A stretch of DNA of 36,606 bases, taken from contig NZ_JRFU01000106.1 of assembly GCF_003122485.1 (NCBI RefSeq), positions 1 to 36,606 on the forward strand. The letters run 5' to 3'. This document shows positions 1 through 8,971 of this stretch, piece by piece. The DNA is from Eubacterium ramulus (GTDB lineage: Bacteria > Bacillota > Clostridia > Lachnospirales > Lachnospiraceae). Each line of letters opens with the position of its first letter. The stretch's first letter is position 1. Below the pieces are notes generated by a model, which saw only the letters and a program-made list of their open reading frames with translations, searched no databases and was not told the DNA's origin. The position numbers and the translations under genes are program-made.

Positions 1-8
1 ATTACTCA

Positions 9-24
9 CCACTTGCAGAAGTGG
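9..24. other. short hairpin in the left-edge intergenic region
   Basis: CCACTT and AAGTGG flank a GCAG loop. The upstream gene is outside the window, so this could be the end of a terminator or an RNA structure. No gene is seen in 1-224. Confidence 0.3.
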
Positions 25-186
25 GAGTCTTCTCGACTGAGATAAATACTTAGACATAAAAGCAGGAATCAGAAAACTGGTCGTTTCTGGTTCTTGTTTT
101 TTTGAAAATTAGATAAATGCTAGTCCCCATTATTGTGATTGCCGGAAAACCACACAGATTTTCAGACACGGGAAAAGCCTGCCTGA

Positions 187-195
187 CATAGAATA
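187..195 (+). promoter_or_regulatory. possible sporulation-type -10 element before the sigK-like gene
   Basis: CATAGAATA fits the sigma-K type pattern CATAnnnTA and resembles the sigma-E -10 (CATACAAT). It lies about 30 bases before the TTG start. The -35 part is not convincing, so this is a weak motif-only call supported by the identity of the gene it precedes. Confidence 0.3.
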
Positions 196-224
196 ATAGA
201 AAGGCCGCACACGGAGGTGCCGAT

Positions 225-851
225 TTGAAATCATTTCAATCGCCGCTGAGTACGTTGGAAGAAAAGCAGTATCTGGAGCAGCTGAAAAACGGAAGCGAGC
301 AGGCAAAATCGGTATTAATCGAGCGAAATCTGCGGCTTGTGGCACACATTGCACGGAAATATCAGGGCGCGCAGGAAGATATGGAAGATCTGATCTCCAT
401 TGGAACCATCGGACTGATCAAGGCCGTGTCAACCTACAATCTGGAAAAAGGAAGCCGTCTGGGAACCTATGCCGCCCGCTGTATTGAAAATGAACTGCTG
501 ATGTATTTTCGCAGTAAAAAGAAAACAGCCAGAGATGTATCGCTTTATGAGCCTATCGGAACGGACAAAGAAGGCAATCAGATCAAATTGCTGGATATCG
601 TAGAGAGCGGCGAACCAGAGCTGTGGGAGCGGGTGGTAGAAAAGAAAAATATTCTTCGGTTATACGAACTGTTGCCGAAGGTGCTGGATGAGCGGGAAAG
701 CTGGATCATTCGGCGGCGATACGGTCTGTACAACACAAAACCTGCCACACAGCGGGAAATTGCCAAAGGTCTTGGAATTTCCAGATCTTATGTCAGCCGG
801 ATTGAGAAGAAGGCATTGGAAAAGTTACGGCAGGAGTTTGTGGAGGGATAA
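225..851 (+). CDS. sigK: RNA polymerase sporulation sigma factor, SigK-like
   Basis: This 208-residue sigma-70 family protein has region 2 (NLRLVAHIARKY, DLISIGTIGLIKA, TYAARCIENELL) and a region 4 helix-turn-helix near the C-terminus (ATQREIAKGLGISRSYVSRI). The opening LSTLEEKQYLEQLKNG and the region 2 wording match SigK, the late mother-cell sigma factor of sporulation. The start is TTG at 225, behind a GGAGGTG ribosome site at 213-219; an in-frame stop at 189 rules out a longer protein. It therefore lacks the roughly 20-residue membrane pro-sequence of Bacillus SigK, as reported for Clostridioides difficile. The gene is intact, with no skin-type interruption. SigE is the main alternative, but that family usually has its own N-terminal pro-region. 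Confidence 0.78.
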   Translation: MKSFQSPLSTLEEKQYLEQLKNGSEQAKSVLIERNLRLVAHIARKYQGAQEDMEDLISIGTIGLIKAVSTYNLEKGSRLGTYAARCIENELLMYFRSKKKTARDVSLYEPIGTDKEGNQIKLLDIVESGEPELWERVVEKKNILRLYELLPKVLDERESWIIRRRYGLYNTKPATQREIAKGLGISRSYVSRIEKKALEKLRQEFVEG

Positions 852-927
852 TCGGCTTAATAGCAAAGAAAAGATATGTTACAATCAGAAAAAGATTTCA
901 AGAGTAACAGCTTGAGGGAGAGCGTAA

Positions 928-1092
928 ATGAAAATAGAACACCTTGAGACCATTCTGGCAGTATACCGCTGTCAGAGCCTGAAAAAAGCGGCAGATATCA
1001 TTCCCTGTGCCTGTTCGACCGTTACAAAACATATCCAGTATGTGGAAGAAGAATTTCAAGATGGACTTTTTGGTACAGATATGCTACAGTAA
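928..1092 (+). pseudogene. truncated LysR-type regulator, N-terminal helix-turn-helix only
   Basis: A 54-codon frame starts with ATG at 928 behind a GAGGGAG ribosome site and ends at TAA 1090-1092. The product begins MKIEHLETILAVYRCQSLKK and continues with AADIIPCACSTVTKHIQYVE and FQDGLFGTD. This follows the LysR winged-helix signature (short helix, AA at the turn, then a recognition helix and LE-x-LF-x-R). A full LysR protein is about 300 residues, so the effector-binding domain is absent. No continuation is visible in other frames before yifB. It is probably a decayed remnant; a free-standing small DNA-binding protein is less likely. Confidence 0.6.
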
Positions 1093-1111
1093 ACATGTCT
1101 TTTATCTTACT

Positions 1112-1146
1112 TTTTACTTTTTTCGGCAATCGCCGGATTTTTCCGT
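1112..1146. terminator. small hairpin with T-rich flanks before yifB
   Basis: CGGC-AATC-GCCG (1124-1135) is followed by GATTTTTCC and preceded by a T-rich run, so it could end transcription on either strand. The stem is short. Confidence 0.4.
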
Positions 1147-1171
1147 ATACGAAAAGAGGAAAAATGAATAT

Positions 1172-2701
1172 ATGTATAGTGTAATTAAAACAGCGGTAGT
1201 TTGTGGCTTTGAGTCGCTTCCGGTGAAGGTAGAAACGGATGTCAGTGACGGCATGCCTTCCTTTGATATGGTGGGATTTTTGACATCAGAGGTAAAGGAA
1301 GCCAGAGAGCGGGTGCGTACTGCCCTGAAAAACGCAGGATTTCGTCTGCCAGCCAAGAAGATTACCATTAATCTGACACCGGCGGATGTGCGAAAATCTG
1401 GCACCGGGTGTGATCTGCCCATGGCAGCGTCTGTTCTGGCAGCATTTGGTTTTCTGGATGAGCATATTTTAAGTAATTATCTGCTGCTTGGAGAGGTTGG
1501 ATTAAATAGCAGTATTTTGCCAACCAAAGGCGTACTGTCTGCAGCAGTACTGGCACAGAAAGAAGGCATGCAGGGGATTGTGGTGCCGTGGGAGAATGCC
1601 CGGGAAGCAGCAATTTTAGATACCGTAAAAGTCATTCCGGTGAAAAATCTCAAAGAATTCGTACAGATTTGTCAGCAGGAACTGCCGGAGACCTGTTTTT
1701 ACCGGGAGCAGCAGGAAATCTGGAAGACAGAGTATGATGTGGATTTTTCGGAATTGCGGGGACAGCCGATGCTGCGCCGTGCCTGCGAGATCGCCGTCAG
1801 CGGCATGCACAATCTGTTGATGATGGGGCCGCCGGGTTCCGGAAAGACCATGGCAGCGAAACGGATTCCAACGATTTTGCCGGAACTGAGCCGGGAGGAA
1901 AAACTGGAACTTTCTCAGATTTATTCGCTCTGTGGTCTGCTGGATCAGGAACGTATCATTCAGAATGAACGCCCCTTTCGCAGTCCGCACCATACGGTGA
2001 CGGCGCAGGCTCTGGTGGGCGGCGGAAAGCAGCCGCATCCCGGAGAAATCAGTCTGGCGCATCATGGAATTTTATTTCTGGATGAACTGGCGGAGTTTAA
2101 ACCGGGAATTTTAGATGTATTGCGGGAACCGTTGGAGGAAAAGAAAGTCCACATTTCCCGGGTAGGAGGCAGTTTTGTCTATCCGGCGGATTTTATGCTG
2201 GTGGCATCTACAAATCCTTGTCCATGTGGTTTCTACCCTAATTTGGATCGCTGTAACTGCAGGCCGCAGGCGATCAAAAACTACATCAGCCGCATTTCAC
2301 AGGCATTTTTGAATCGTATTGACCTGTGTGTGGAAACAGAAGAAGTTCGCTACACAACGATGGTGGATATGCGAGAGGAAGAAAGCAGTGCGGTGATCCG
2401 TGCCCGGGTAGAACGGGTGCATGAAATTCAACGGGAGCGGTTCGAAGGCAGAAAATATCGGTTTAACAGTCAGATGAACATGGAAGATCTGGAAACATTC
2501 TGCGCGCTGGATGCGGAGTCCGCGGAGCGGATGCAGGACAAGTATGAGGAATATCATTTAAGTGCCCGCACTTATGGGAAAATCCTGAAAACGGCCCGCA
2601 CCATTGCAGATATGGAAGGAGCGGAAAATATTCAGTGGGGACATCTGGAAGAAGCTTTTATGTTCCGAAATCCGGACAAGAATTACTGGAGGAGGGACTA
2701 A
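1172..2701 (+). CDS. yifB: YifB/ComM-family Mg-chelatase-like AAA+ ATPase
   Basis: This 509-residue protein has the family layout: an N-terminal Lon-protease-like domain (about 1-170), an AAA+ core with Walker A GPPGSGKT near residues 219-226, the Mg-chelatase signature with LDELAEF, and a C-terminal lid domain. NPCPCGFY with nearby cysteines is typical of the family. In naturally competent Gram-negatives ComM is a helicase promoting branch migration of incoming DNA; the role in Clostridia is less clear. I chose ATG 1172 (MYSVIKTAVVCG) because the homologous N-terminus starts there; the open frame extends upstream to 1007 through sequence unlike the family. It stops two bases before dprA, so the two are probably co-transcribed and coupled. 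Confidence 0.9.
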   Translation: MYSVIKTAVVCGFESLPVKVETDVSDGMPSFDMVGFLTSEVKEARERVRTALKNAGFRLPAKKITINLTPADVRKSGTGCDLPMAASVLAAFGFLDEHILSNYLLLGEVGLNSSILPTKGVLSAAVLAQKEGMQGIVVPWENAREAAILDTVKVIPVKNLKEFVQICQQELPETCFYREQQEIWKTEYDVDFSELRGQPMLRRACEIAVSGMHNLLMMGPPGSGKTMAAKRIPTILPELSREEKLELSQIYSLCGLLDQERIIQNERPFRSPHHTVTAQALVGGGKQPHPGEISLAHHGILFLDELAEFKPGILDVLREPLEEKKVHISRVGGSFVYPADFMLVASTNPCPCGFYPNLDRCNCRPQAIKNYISRISQAFLNRIDLCVETEEVRYTTMVDMREEESSAVIRARVERVHEIQRERFEGRKYRFNSQMNMEDLETFCALDAESAERMQDKYEEYHLSARTYGKILKTARTIADMEGAENIQWGHLEEAFMFRNPDKNYWRRD

Positions 2702-2703
2702 GT

Positions 2704-3948
2704 ATGCGTGAAATGAATAAAAAGAACGAGATTTTTGATCATACACAAAGGTTTTCCCAAGAAAAGGAAGCCAGAGAAGATTCTGAAAAAAGACAAAGTA
2801 GAGAATTTCCCGAGAAGATAGAAAAGAGCGAAAAACAGGGAGAGATAGCAGAGAATCAAAGGAAAAATGATCTAAAGTATGATTTCTGGTTAGCCTCTCT
2901 GACAAATATCAACAGCAGCAAACGAATCCAAGTCCGTGAATTATGCGGCAGTGCACAGGCAGTCTATGAACTCCGGGAAGAAACTTTAAAAAATATGCAC
3001 CTTTTTACCGACAATGAACTACAGCATCTGTTGGAAAGCCGCAAAAAAGATCTGAACCGTGCCTGGGAGCGCTTCCTGGGGCAAAACATCCAGATGTTTC
3101 CCATTGGAAGTAAAAAATATCCACAGCGCTTAAAAGACATTGCACAACCGCCATATGCGATCTTCTGCAAGGGTTCCATGCCAGATGCAAGAAAAAGCGT
3201 AGGCATCGTAGGTGCCCGCATGTGTTCAGAGTATGGCAGAAGTATCGCCACAAAGCTTGGCAAAATGCTGGCAGGCAAAGACGTGCAGGTGATCAGCGGC
3301 ATGGCACTTGGCATCGACAGTGCCTCTCATGCCGGTGCCCTGCAGGGGAAGGGCAGCACCTTTGCTGTCCTTGGCTGCGGTTGCGATATCTGTTATCCGA
3401 AAAATGCCCGGAATCTGTATGAAAATATCCAGACTTCCGGCGGAGGTATTTTGTCGGAGTATCCGCCGGGAACGGAACCGCTGCCTTATCGCTTCCCGGA
3501 GCGCAACCGCATCATCAGTGCCCTGTCCGACAGTCTGGTGGTGGTAGAGGCAAAGAAAAGGAGTGGATCTCTGATCACGGCAGACGCGGCGCTGGAACAG
3601 GGCAAAGATGTCTATGCGGTGCCGGGGCGCTTCGGAGATGTATTGAGCGACGGATGCAATGCCCTGATTGGTCAGGGCGCGGGAATTATCTATGATCTGG
3701 ATATTTTTTTGCAAAATCTGGGATATTTGCCCGAAAAAAATGTAGAAACGACAAAAATAAAAAATATTTCCCTTGATAAAAGCGAAAAGTTGGTGTATGG
3801 TTGTCTTGGTTTCCACAGCCGATATATTAACTATATTATAGAAGAAACAGGTTTGGATCTGATTACAGTACTGCATAGTTTAGACAAACTCAAGCGGTAC
3901 GGACTGGTGCAGGAAACTTTTCAAAACTATTTTTGTAAACGTATATAA
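2704..3948 (+). CDS. dprA: DNA-processing protein DprA (Smf)
   Basis: This 414-residue DprA binds single-stranded DNA and loads RecA during transformation. The Rossmann-like core has YPQRLKDI, GIVGARMCSEYGR, SGMALGIDSASHAGAL, RFPERNRIISALSD and SGSLITADAALEQG. A C-terminal winged-helix domain (about the last 55 residues) is present. The start is ATG 2704 behind GGAGGAGG. The first 60 residues are highly charged (Lys and Glu rich) and not part of the usual fold, which makes the protein longer than many homologues; they look like a disordered tail. It sits between yifB and topA, the usual order in Bacillota. Confidence 0.92.
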   Translation: MREMNKKNEIFDHTQRFSQEKEAREDSEKRQSREFPEKIEKSEKQGEIAENQRKNDLKYDFWLASLTNINSSKRIQVRELCGSAQAVYELREETLKNMHLFTDNELQHLLESRKKDLNRAWERFLGQNIQMFPIGSKKYPQRLKDIAQPPYAIFCKGSMPDARKSVGIVGARMCSEYGRSIATKLGKMLAGKDVQVISGMALGIDSASHAGALQGKGSTFAVLGCGCDICYPKNARNLYENIQTSGGGILSEYPPGTEPLPYRFPERNRIISALSDSLVVVEAKKRSGSLITADAALEQGKDVYAVPGRFGDVLSDGCNALIGQGAGIIYDLDIFLQNLGYLPEKNVETTKIKNISLDKSEKLVYGCLGFHSRYINYIIEETGLDLITVLHSLDKLKRYGLVQETFQNYFCKRI

Positions 3949-3980
3949 ATAAGTAAGAACATAGGGGTTAAGAGGTAAGT

Positions 3981-6059
3981 ATGGCGAAGTATTTAGTAAT
4001 CGTGGAGTCTCCTGCAAAGGTTAAGACAATAAAGAAATTTCTTGGAAAAAATTACGAGGTAGCAGCATCGAACGGACATGTGCGTGATCTGCCGAAAAGT
4101 CAGCTTGGGTTTGATGTGGAAAATGACTTTGAACCGAAATATATTACTATCCGTGGAAAAGGAGATATTCTGGCAAATCTGCGAAAAGAAGTAAAAAAAG
4201 CAGATAAAGTGTATCTTGCAACTGACCCGGACCGTGAGGGTGAGGCAATTTCCTGGCATCTGGCAACGGCTTTAAAGTTAAATGACAAAGATGCGAAACG
4301 TATTACATTCAATGAGATTACGAAAAATGCGGTAAAGGCTTCGCTGAAGAATCCACGTGAGATTGATATGAATCTGGTGGATGCGCAGCAGGCGCGTCGT
4401 GTGCTGGACCGTATGGTAGGTTACAAAATCAGTCCGGTACTCTGGGCGAAAGTAAAACGTGGCTTGAGTGCAGGTCGTGTGCAGTCTGTGGCACTGCGTA
4501 TCATCTGTGACCGTGAAGACGAGATCAACGCATTCATTCCGGAAGAATACTGGACCATTGATGTGGTATTAAACGTAAAAGGCGAGAAAAAACCATTGGT
4601 TGCAAAATTTTACGGCGATGAAAACGGCAAGATCCAGATTCACAATCAGGCAGAATTAGATGCAATTTTAAAAGAAATCGAGTCTTCCGAATATAAAGTA
4701 CTGGAAGTGAAAAAAGGCGAGCGTACCAAAAAGCCGCCACTTCCGTTCCGGACAAGTACCCTGCAGCAGGAAGCAAGTAAGCATCTGAATTTTTCCACTC
4801 AGAAGACCATGCGTCTGGCGCAGCAGTTATATGAAGGTGTGGATATCAAAGGCAGCGGAACTGTTGGTCTGATCACATACTTGCGTACCGATTCCACCCG
4901 TGTGTCTGAGGAAGCAGAGGCAGCGGCAGCAGAGTATATCGGCAGCAATTATGGCGCTGATTATGTGGGCGGAAGTGCTGATGTGAAGAAAAATACAGCA
5001 AAAATCCAGGATGCCCATGAAGCAATCCGACCGACAGATCTGAATCGTTCACCGGCTATGGTAAAAGAATCTTTAAGCCGCGATCTGTTCCGTCTGTATC
5101 AACTCATCTGGAACCGTTTTGCAGCGAGCTGTATGACACCGGCAGTATATGAGACCACATCTGTTACCATTGGTGCCGGAAAATACCGTTTTCATGTATC
5201 TGCTTCCAAGGTAAAATTCGATGGTTTCATGTCTGTTTATACCTTAGATGAGGAAAAATCCGACCGTGTATTTTTATCAAAATCACTAGATGAGACTTCA
5301 GAGCTGACCAAAGAAGAAATCGAGCCGAAGCAGCATTTTACGCAGCCACCGGCACACTTTACCGAGGCATCTCTGGTAAAAACACTGGAGGAACTTGGCA
5401 TCGGACGTCCGAGTACTTATGCTCCGACTATTACAACGATTCTTGGCAGAAGATATATTGTAAAAGAAAATAAAAACCTCTATGTTTCCGAACTTGGCGA
5501 GGTTGTCAATAATATTATGAAGGAAGCCTTCCCGGAGATCGTGGACGAGCGCTTCACCGCAAATATGGAGTCCCTGCTGGATAAAGTCGAGGAAGGCACC
5601 GTAGACTGGAAGATGATCATTCGAAACTTCTATCCGGATCTGGATGCGGCAGTAAAAGCGGCAGAAGCAGAACTGGAAAAAGTAAAGATTGAGGATGAAG
5701 TAACCGACGTTGTCTGCGAACAGTGTGGACGCCACATGGTCATCAAATACGGACCGCACGGCAGATTCCTTGCATGCCCGGGCTTTCCGGAGTGCCGCAA
5801 CACAAAACCGTATTTTGAAAAGATCGGCGTAGCCTGCCCGAAATGCGGCAAAGATATCGTTTTAAAGAAAACGAAAAAAGGAAGAAAATATTACGGCTGC
5901 GAGAACAATCCGGAATGTGATTTCATGTCCTGGCAGAAACCGTCCAAGATCCCGTGCCCACAGTGCGGCGGCTACATGGTGGAAAAAGGAAACAAGCTGG
6001 TCTGCGCGGACGAGCAGTGCGGTTATGTTATGGGAAAACCGGAAACTTCCGAAGAATAA
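3981..6059 (+). CDS. topA: DNA topoisomerase I (type IA)
   Basis: This 692-residue enzyme relaxes negative supercoils. It has an N-terminal Toprim domain (LVIVESPAKVKTI; DPDREGEAISWH), an active-site tyrosine in LITYLRTDST at about residue 300, and HEAIRPTD. The C-terminal end has three cysteine zinc ribbons (first CEQCG and CPGFPEC; second CPKCG and CENNPEC; third CPQCG and CADEQCG). The length matches the family. The start is ATG 3981 behind GAGGT, 32 bases after dprA. The gene is complete. Confidence 0.96.
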   Translation: MAKYLVIVESPAKVKTIKKFLGKNYEVAASNGHVRDLPKSQLGFDVENDFEPKYITIRGKGDILANLRKEVKKADKVYLATDPDREGEAISWHLATALKLNDKDAKRITFNEITKNAVKASLKNPREIDMNLVDAQQARRVLDRMVGYKISPVLWAKVKRGLSAGRVQSVALRIICDREDEINAFIPEEYWTIDVVLNVKGEKKPLVAKFYGDENGKIQIHNQAELDAILKEIESSEYKVLEVKKGERTKKPPLPFRTSTLQQEASKHLNFSTQKTMRLAQQLYEGVDIKGSGTVGLITYLRTDSTRVSEEAEAAAAEYIGSNYGADYVGGSADVKKNTAKIQDAHEAIRPTDLNRSPAMVKESLSRDLFRLYQLIWNRFAASCMTPAVYETTSVTIGAGKYRFHVSASKVKFDGFMSVYTLDEEKSDRVFLSKSLDETSELTKEEIEPKQHFTQPPAHFTEASLVKTLEELGIGRPSTYAPTITTILGRRYIVKENKNLYVSELGEVVNNIMKEAFPEIVDERFTANMESLLDKVEEGTVDWKMIIRNFYPDLDAAVKAAEAELEKVKIEDEVTDVVCEQCGRHMVIKYGPHGRFLACPGFPECRNTKPYFEKIGVACPKCGKDIVLKKTKKGRKYYGCENNPECDFMSWQKPSKIPCPQCGGYMVEKGNKLVCADEQCGYVMGKPETSEE

Positions 6060-6123
6060 CACGTCGAGGGTAGTTTTATACAAAATTAAATGTATAAAAT
6101 GACTGAAAAAGTTGTGATTTTTA

Positions 6124-6141
6124 AAATTTCTTGTGAAATTT
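6124..6141. promoter_or_regulatory. perfect inverted repeat upstream of the codY promoter
   Basis: AAATTTC-TTGT-GAAATTT lies 31 bases before the proposed codY -35. The half-sites resemble those of the CodY box (AATTTTCWGAAAATT), but the spacer is longer than in the known box. Autoregulation is therefore only a suggestion. Confidence 0.35.
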
Positions 6142-6172
6142 GAAAAAATATGACAGATTTAAATAAAATTTG

Positions 6173-6201
6173 TTGAATTTACAGAAAAATAGTGCTAAGA
6201 T
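6173..6201 (+). promoter_or_regulatory. candidate housekeeping promoter of codY
   Basis: TTGAAT (6173-6178), a 17-base spacer and TAAGAT (6196-6201) fit a sigma-A promoter, 80 bases before the codY start. Confidence 0.5.
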
Positions 6202-6280
6202 ATGCCTGTTAATTATCTTGGCACTATTTTTTGGCCGAAAAATCGGCGTGATAGATAAGAAAAATGATATGGAGGAAGCT

Positions 6281-7063
6281 ATGAGCAGCGTACAGTTATT
6301 AGACAAAACACGAAAAATCGGAAAACTGCTTCATAATAACAATTCGTCTAAAGTTGTTTTTAATGACATTTGTGATGTTATGACAGATATCCTTGCATCG
6401 AACGTACTGGTAATCAGTAAAAAAGGAAAAGTTCTTGGAACAGGACTTCGCCCGGAAGTGATCGAGATCACAGAACTTCTGGCAGATCAGGTAGGAAATT
6501 ATATTGATGCATCTTTAAATGAGAGATTACTGGGTATCCTTTCTACTAAGGAGAATGTAAATCTGGAGACACTTGGATTTATGGTAGACAGCGAAAAAGG
6601 CTATGCAGCAACCATCGCACCGATCGATATTGCAGGTGAGCGTCTTGGTACTTTATTTGTATATCGCCAGAATGCACAGTTTGATATTGATGACATTATC
6701 CTGTGCGAGTACGGTACCACAGTCGTAGGACTGGAAATGATGCGTTCCGTAAACGAGGAGAACGAGGAAGAGACCAGAAAGAAACAGATTGTAAAATCTG
6801 CACTGAGCACACTTTCTTACTCCGAGCTGGATGCTATCGAGCATATTTTTGATGAGCTGGAAGGCCGCGAGGGAATCCTTGTTGCCAGCAAAATCGCTGA
6901 CCGCGTCGGCATCACACGTTCCGTTATCGTCAATGCACTGCGCAAATTTGAGAGTGCCGGTGTCATTGAATCCCGTTCCTCAGGAATGAAAGGAACCTAC
7001 ATTAAAGTATTAAATGATGCAGTGTTCGAAGAATTAGACAATCTCAAGGCAAAAAATGACTAA
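6281..7063 (+). CDS. codY: GTP-sensing and branched-chain-amino-acid-sensing transcriptional repressor CodY
   Basis: This 260-residue protein is the global nutrient regulator of low-GC Gram-positives. The N-terminal GAF domain (about 1-155) binds isoleucine or valine in known members; a helical linker leads to a C-terminal winged helix (about 200-250) with the signature ASKIADRVGITRSVIVNALR and KGTYIKV. The start is ATG 6281 (MSSVQLLDKTRKIG) behind GGAGGAAGCT. An upstream in-frame ATG at 6170 adds an unrelated hydrophobic peptide and has no ribosome site. Position between topA and rpsB is usual for Clostridia. Confidence 0.96.
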   Translation: MSSVQLLDKTRKIGKLLHNNNSSKVVFNDICDVMTDILASNVLVISKKGKVLGTGLRPEVIEITELLADQVGNYIDASLNERLLGILSTKENVNLETLGFMVDSEKGYAATIAPIDIAGERLGTLFVYRQNAQFDIDDIILCEYGTTVVGLEMMRSVNEENEEETRKKQIVKSALSTLSYSELDAIEHIFDELEGREGILVASKIADRVGITRSVIVNALRKFESAGVIESRSSGMKGTYIKVLNDAVFEELDNLKAKND

Positions 7064-7070
7064 AAATGTC

Positions 7071-7099
7071 TTGAAGCGTACCTATAAGTATGCTATACT
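7071..7099 (+). promoter_or_regulatory. strong sigma-A promoter of rpsB-tsf
   Basis: TTGAAG (7071-7076), exactly 17 bases, then TATACT (7094-7099). It starts a few bases after the codY stop, so rpsB has its own promoter and a leader of roughly 145 bases. Confidence 0.72.
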
Positions 7100-7112
7100 G
7101 AATCGGTCTGAG

Positions 7113-7143
7113 AAAAGTCACAAATTTTTTTGTGCGCTTTTTT
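7113..7143 (+). terminator. intrinsic-terminator-like hairpin just after the rpsB promoter
   Basis: AAAAG and CACAAA pair with TTTGTG and CTTTT across a T-rich loop, and six T residues follow. It could terminate codY transcripts. It lies only about 10 bases downstream of the likely rpsB transcription start, so rpsB transcripts must pass through it; an attenuator is the alternative reading. Confidence 0.55.
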
Positions 7144-7164
7144 AGATAAATACTATATTAATCA

Positions 7165-7223
7165 CATATGCGGACTAACCGGGATGGTGCCCACAGGGTG
7201 AACCGGCGGGTGAGATGCATATG
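7165..7223 (+). ncRNA. structured rpsB leader, candidate autoregulatory element
   Basis: CATATGC (7165-7171) pairs with GCATATG (7217-7223). Inside, CCGG (7179-7182) can pair with CCGG (7203-7206), leaving a GC-rich core. The fold ends 28 bases before rpsB. Ribosomal protein leaders often bind their own product; binding of S2 or another ligand here is inference. Confidence 0.5.
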
Positions 7224-7251
7224 GAAGAGACAAAACCATGGAGGTAAAAAA

Positions 7252-7986
7252 ATGAGCGTTATTTCAATGAAACAGTTACTGGAAGCAGGTGTACATTTCG
7301 GACACCAGACAAGAAGATGGAACCCTAAAATGGCTCCGTACATCTACACAGAGAGAAATGGTATCTACATCATCGACTTACAGAAATCTGTAGGTAAAGT
7401 TGATGAGGCTTACAATGCAGTAGCAGATATCGTTGCTGAAGGTGGTACAATTCTTTTCGTTGGTACAAAGAAACAGGCACAGGATGCTATCCAGGCAGAA
7501 GCTGAGCGTTGTGGAATGTACTATGTAAACGAGAGATGGTTAGGTGGTATGCTCACAAACTTCAAAACAATCCAGAGCCGTATCGCTAGACTGAAAGCAA
7601 TCGAGAAAATGTCTGAGGATGGAACATTCGATGTTCTGCCGAAAAAAGAAGTTATCAACCTCAAAAAAGAGTGGGATAAACTTGAGAAAAACCTTGGCGG
7701 TATCAAAGAGATGGACAGAATCCCGGATGCAATCTTCGTTGTAGATCCGAAAAAAGAGAGAATCTGTGTTCAGGAAGCACACACACTGGGAATTCCGCTG
7801 ATCGGTATCGCTGATACAAACTGTGATCCGGAAGAGTTAGATTATGTAATCCCGGGTAACGATGATGCTATCAGAGCCGTAAAACTGATCGTTTCCAAAA
7901 TGGCAGACGCTGTTATCGAAGCAAAACAGGGTACTGTAGAGGCTGACGAGGAAGTTTTCGAAGAGGCTGAAGGAACAGAGGAGTAA
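7252..7986 (+). CDS. rpsB: 30S ribosomal protein S2
   Basis: This 244-residue protein opens [20 protein letters not shown] and contains [30 protein letters not shown] and [12 protein letters not shown], all hallmarks of bacterial S2. The start is ATG 7252 behind GGAGGT (7240-7245), although the open frame extends to 7168 through the leader. The acidic C-terminal tail is common in Clostridia. It is expected to be co-transcribed with tsf, 55 bases downstream. Confidence 0.98.
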   Translation: MSVISMKQLLEAGVHFGHQTRRWNPKMAPYIYTERNGIYIIDLQKSVGKVDEAYNAVADIVAEGGTILFVGTKKQAQDAIQAEAERCGMYYVNERWLGGMLTNFKTIQSRIARLKAIEKMSEDGTFDVLPKKEVINLKKEWDKLEKNLGGIKEMDRIPDAIFVVDPKKERICVQEAHTLGIPLIGIADTNCDPEELDYVIPGNDDAIRAVKLIVSKMADAVIEAKQGTVEADEEVFEEAEGTEE

Positions 7987-8041
7987 TCTGTAGATTTGCG
8001 GGGAACCGCATCACTATGAATGAAATCGGAGGAATAAAACC

Positions 8042-8971
8042 ATGGCAATTACAGCATCAATGGTAAAAGAATTAAGAGAAATGACCGGCGCAGGTATGAT
8101 GGACTGCAAAAAAGCTCTTACAGAGACAAACGGTGATATGGACGCAGCTGTTGAGTTCTTAAGAAAGAACGGACAGGCAAAAGCTGAGAAAAAAGCTGGA
8201 CGTATCGCAGCAGAAGGTCTTGTACGTGTCGCTATGGATGGTGACAACACAGCAGCAATCGTAGAGGTTAACTCTGAGACAGATTTCGTTGCTAAAAACG
8301 AGACATTCCAGCAGTATGTAGAGGCTGTTGCAGCTCAGGCTGTTGCTTCTGATGCAGCTGATATGGATGCATTTTTAGCAGAGACATGGAATGCAGATTC
8401 TTCCAAAACTGTAAAAGATGCTCTTGTAGAGAAAATCGCAGTTATCGGTGAGAACCTGAATATTCGTAGATTCCAGAAAGAGACACAGGAGAACGGATGT
8501 ATCGTATCTTATATCCACGGTGGCGGACGTATCGGTGTTCTTGTAAAAGCTGAGACAGCAGTTGTTAATGACGCTGTAAAAGAGGCTCTTACAAACGTAG
8601 CAATGCAGGTTGCAGCTCTTGCTCCGAAATATGTATCTTCTGACGATGTAAGCGAAGAGTACAAAGAGCATGAGAAATCTATCCTTCTTGCTCAGGCTAA
8701 AAATGAGAACCCGGACAAACCGGACAATATCATTGAGAAAATGATCATCGGACGTCTGAACAAAGAGCTGAAAGAAGTATGCCTGCTTGAGCAGCCATAT
8801 GTAAAAGCTGAGGATGGAAAACAGACTGTTGCTAAATACTTACAGCAGGTTTCCAAAGAAGTTGGCGCTGACATCAAGATCACAGGTTTCGTACGTTTCG
8901 AGACAGGTGAAGGTCTTGAGAAGAAAAACGAGGACTTCGCAGCTGAGGTAGCAGCACAGATGAACGCATAA
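8042..8971 (+). CDS. tsf: translation elongation factor Ts
   Basis: This 309-residue nucleotide exchange factor for EF-Tu has the N-terminal UBA-like signature LREMTGAGMMDCKKAL and the core motif VNSETDFVAKNE, followed by the dimerization region YIHGGGRIGVLV. The start is ATG 8042 behind GGAGG. It follows rpsB directly, the universal order. pyrH, which normally comes next in Bacillota, is absent; the following open frames belong to a mobile element. Confidence 0.98.
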   Translation: MAITASMVKELREMTGAGMMDCKKALTETNGDMDAAVEFLRKNGQAKAEKKAGRIAAEGLVRVAMDGDNTAAIVEVNSETDFVAKNETFQQYVEAVAAQAVASDAADMDAFLAETWNADSSKTVKDALVEKIAVIGENLNIRRFQKETQENGCIVSYIHGGGRIGVLVKAETAVVNDAVKEALTNVAMQVAALAPKYVSSDDVSEEYKEHEKSILLAQAKNENPDKPDNIIEKMIIGRLNKELKEVCLLEQPYVKAEDGKQTVAKYLQQVSKEVGADIKITGFVRFETGEGLEKKNEDFAAEVAAQMNA

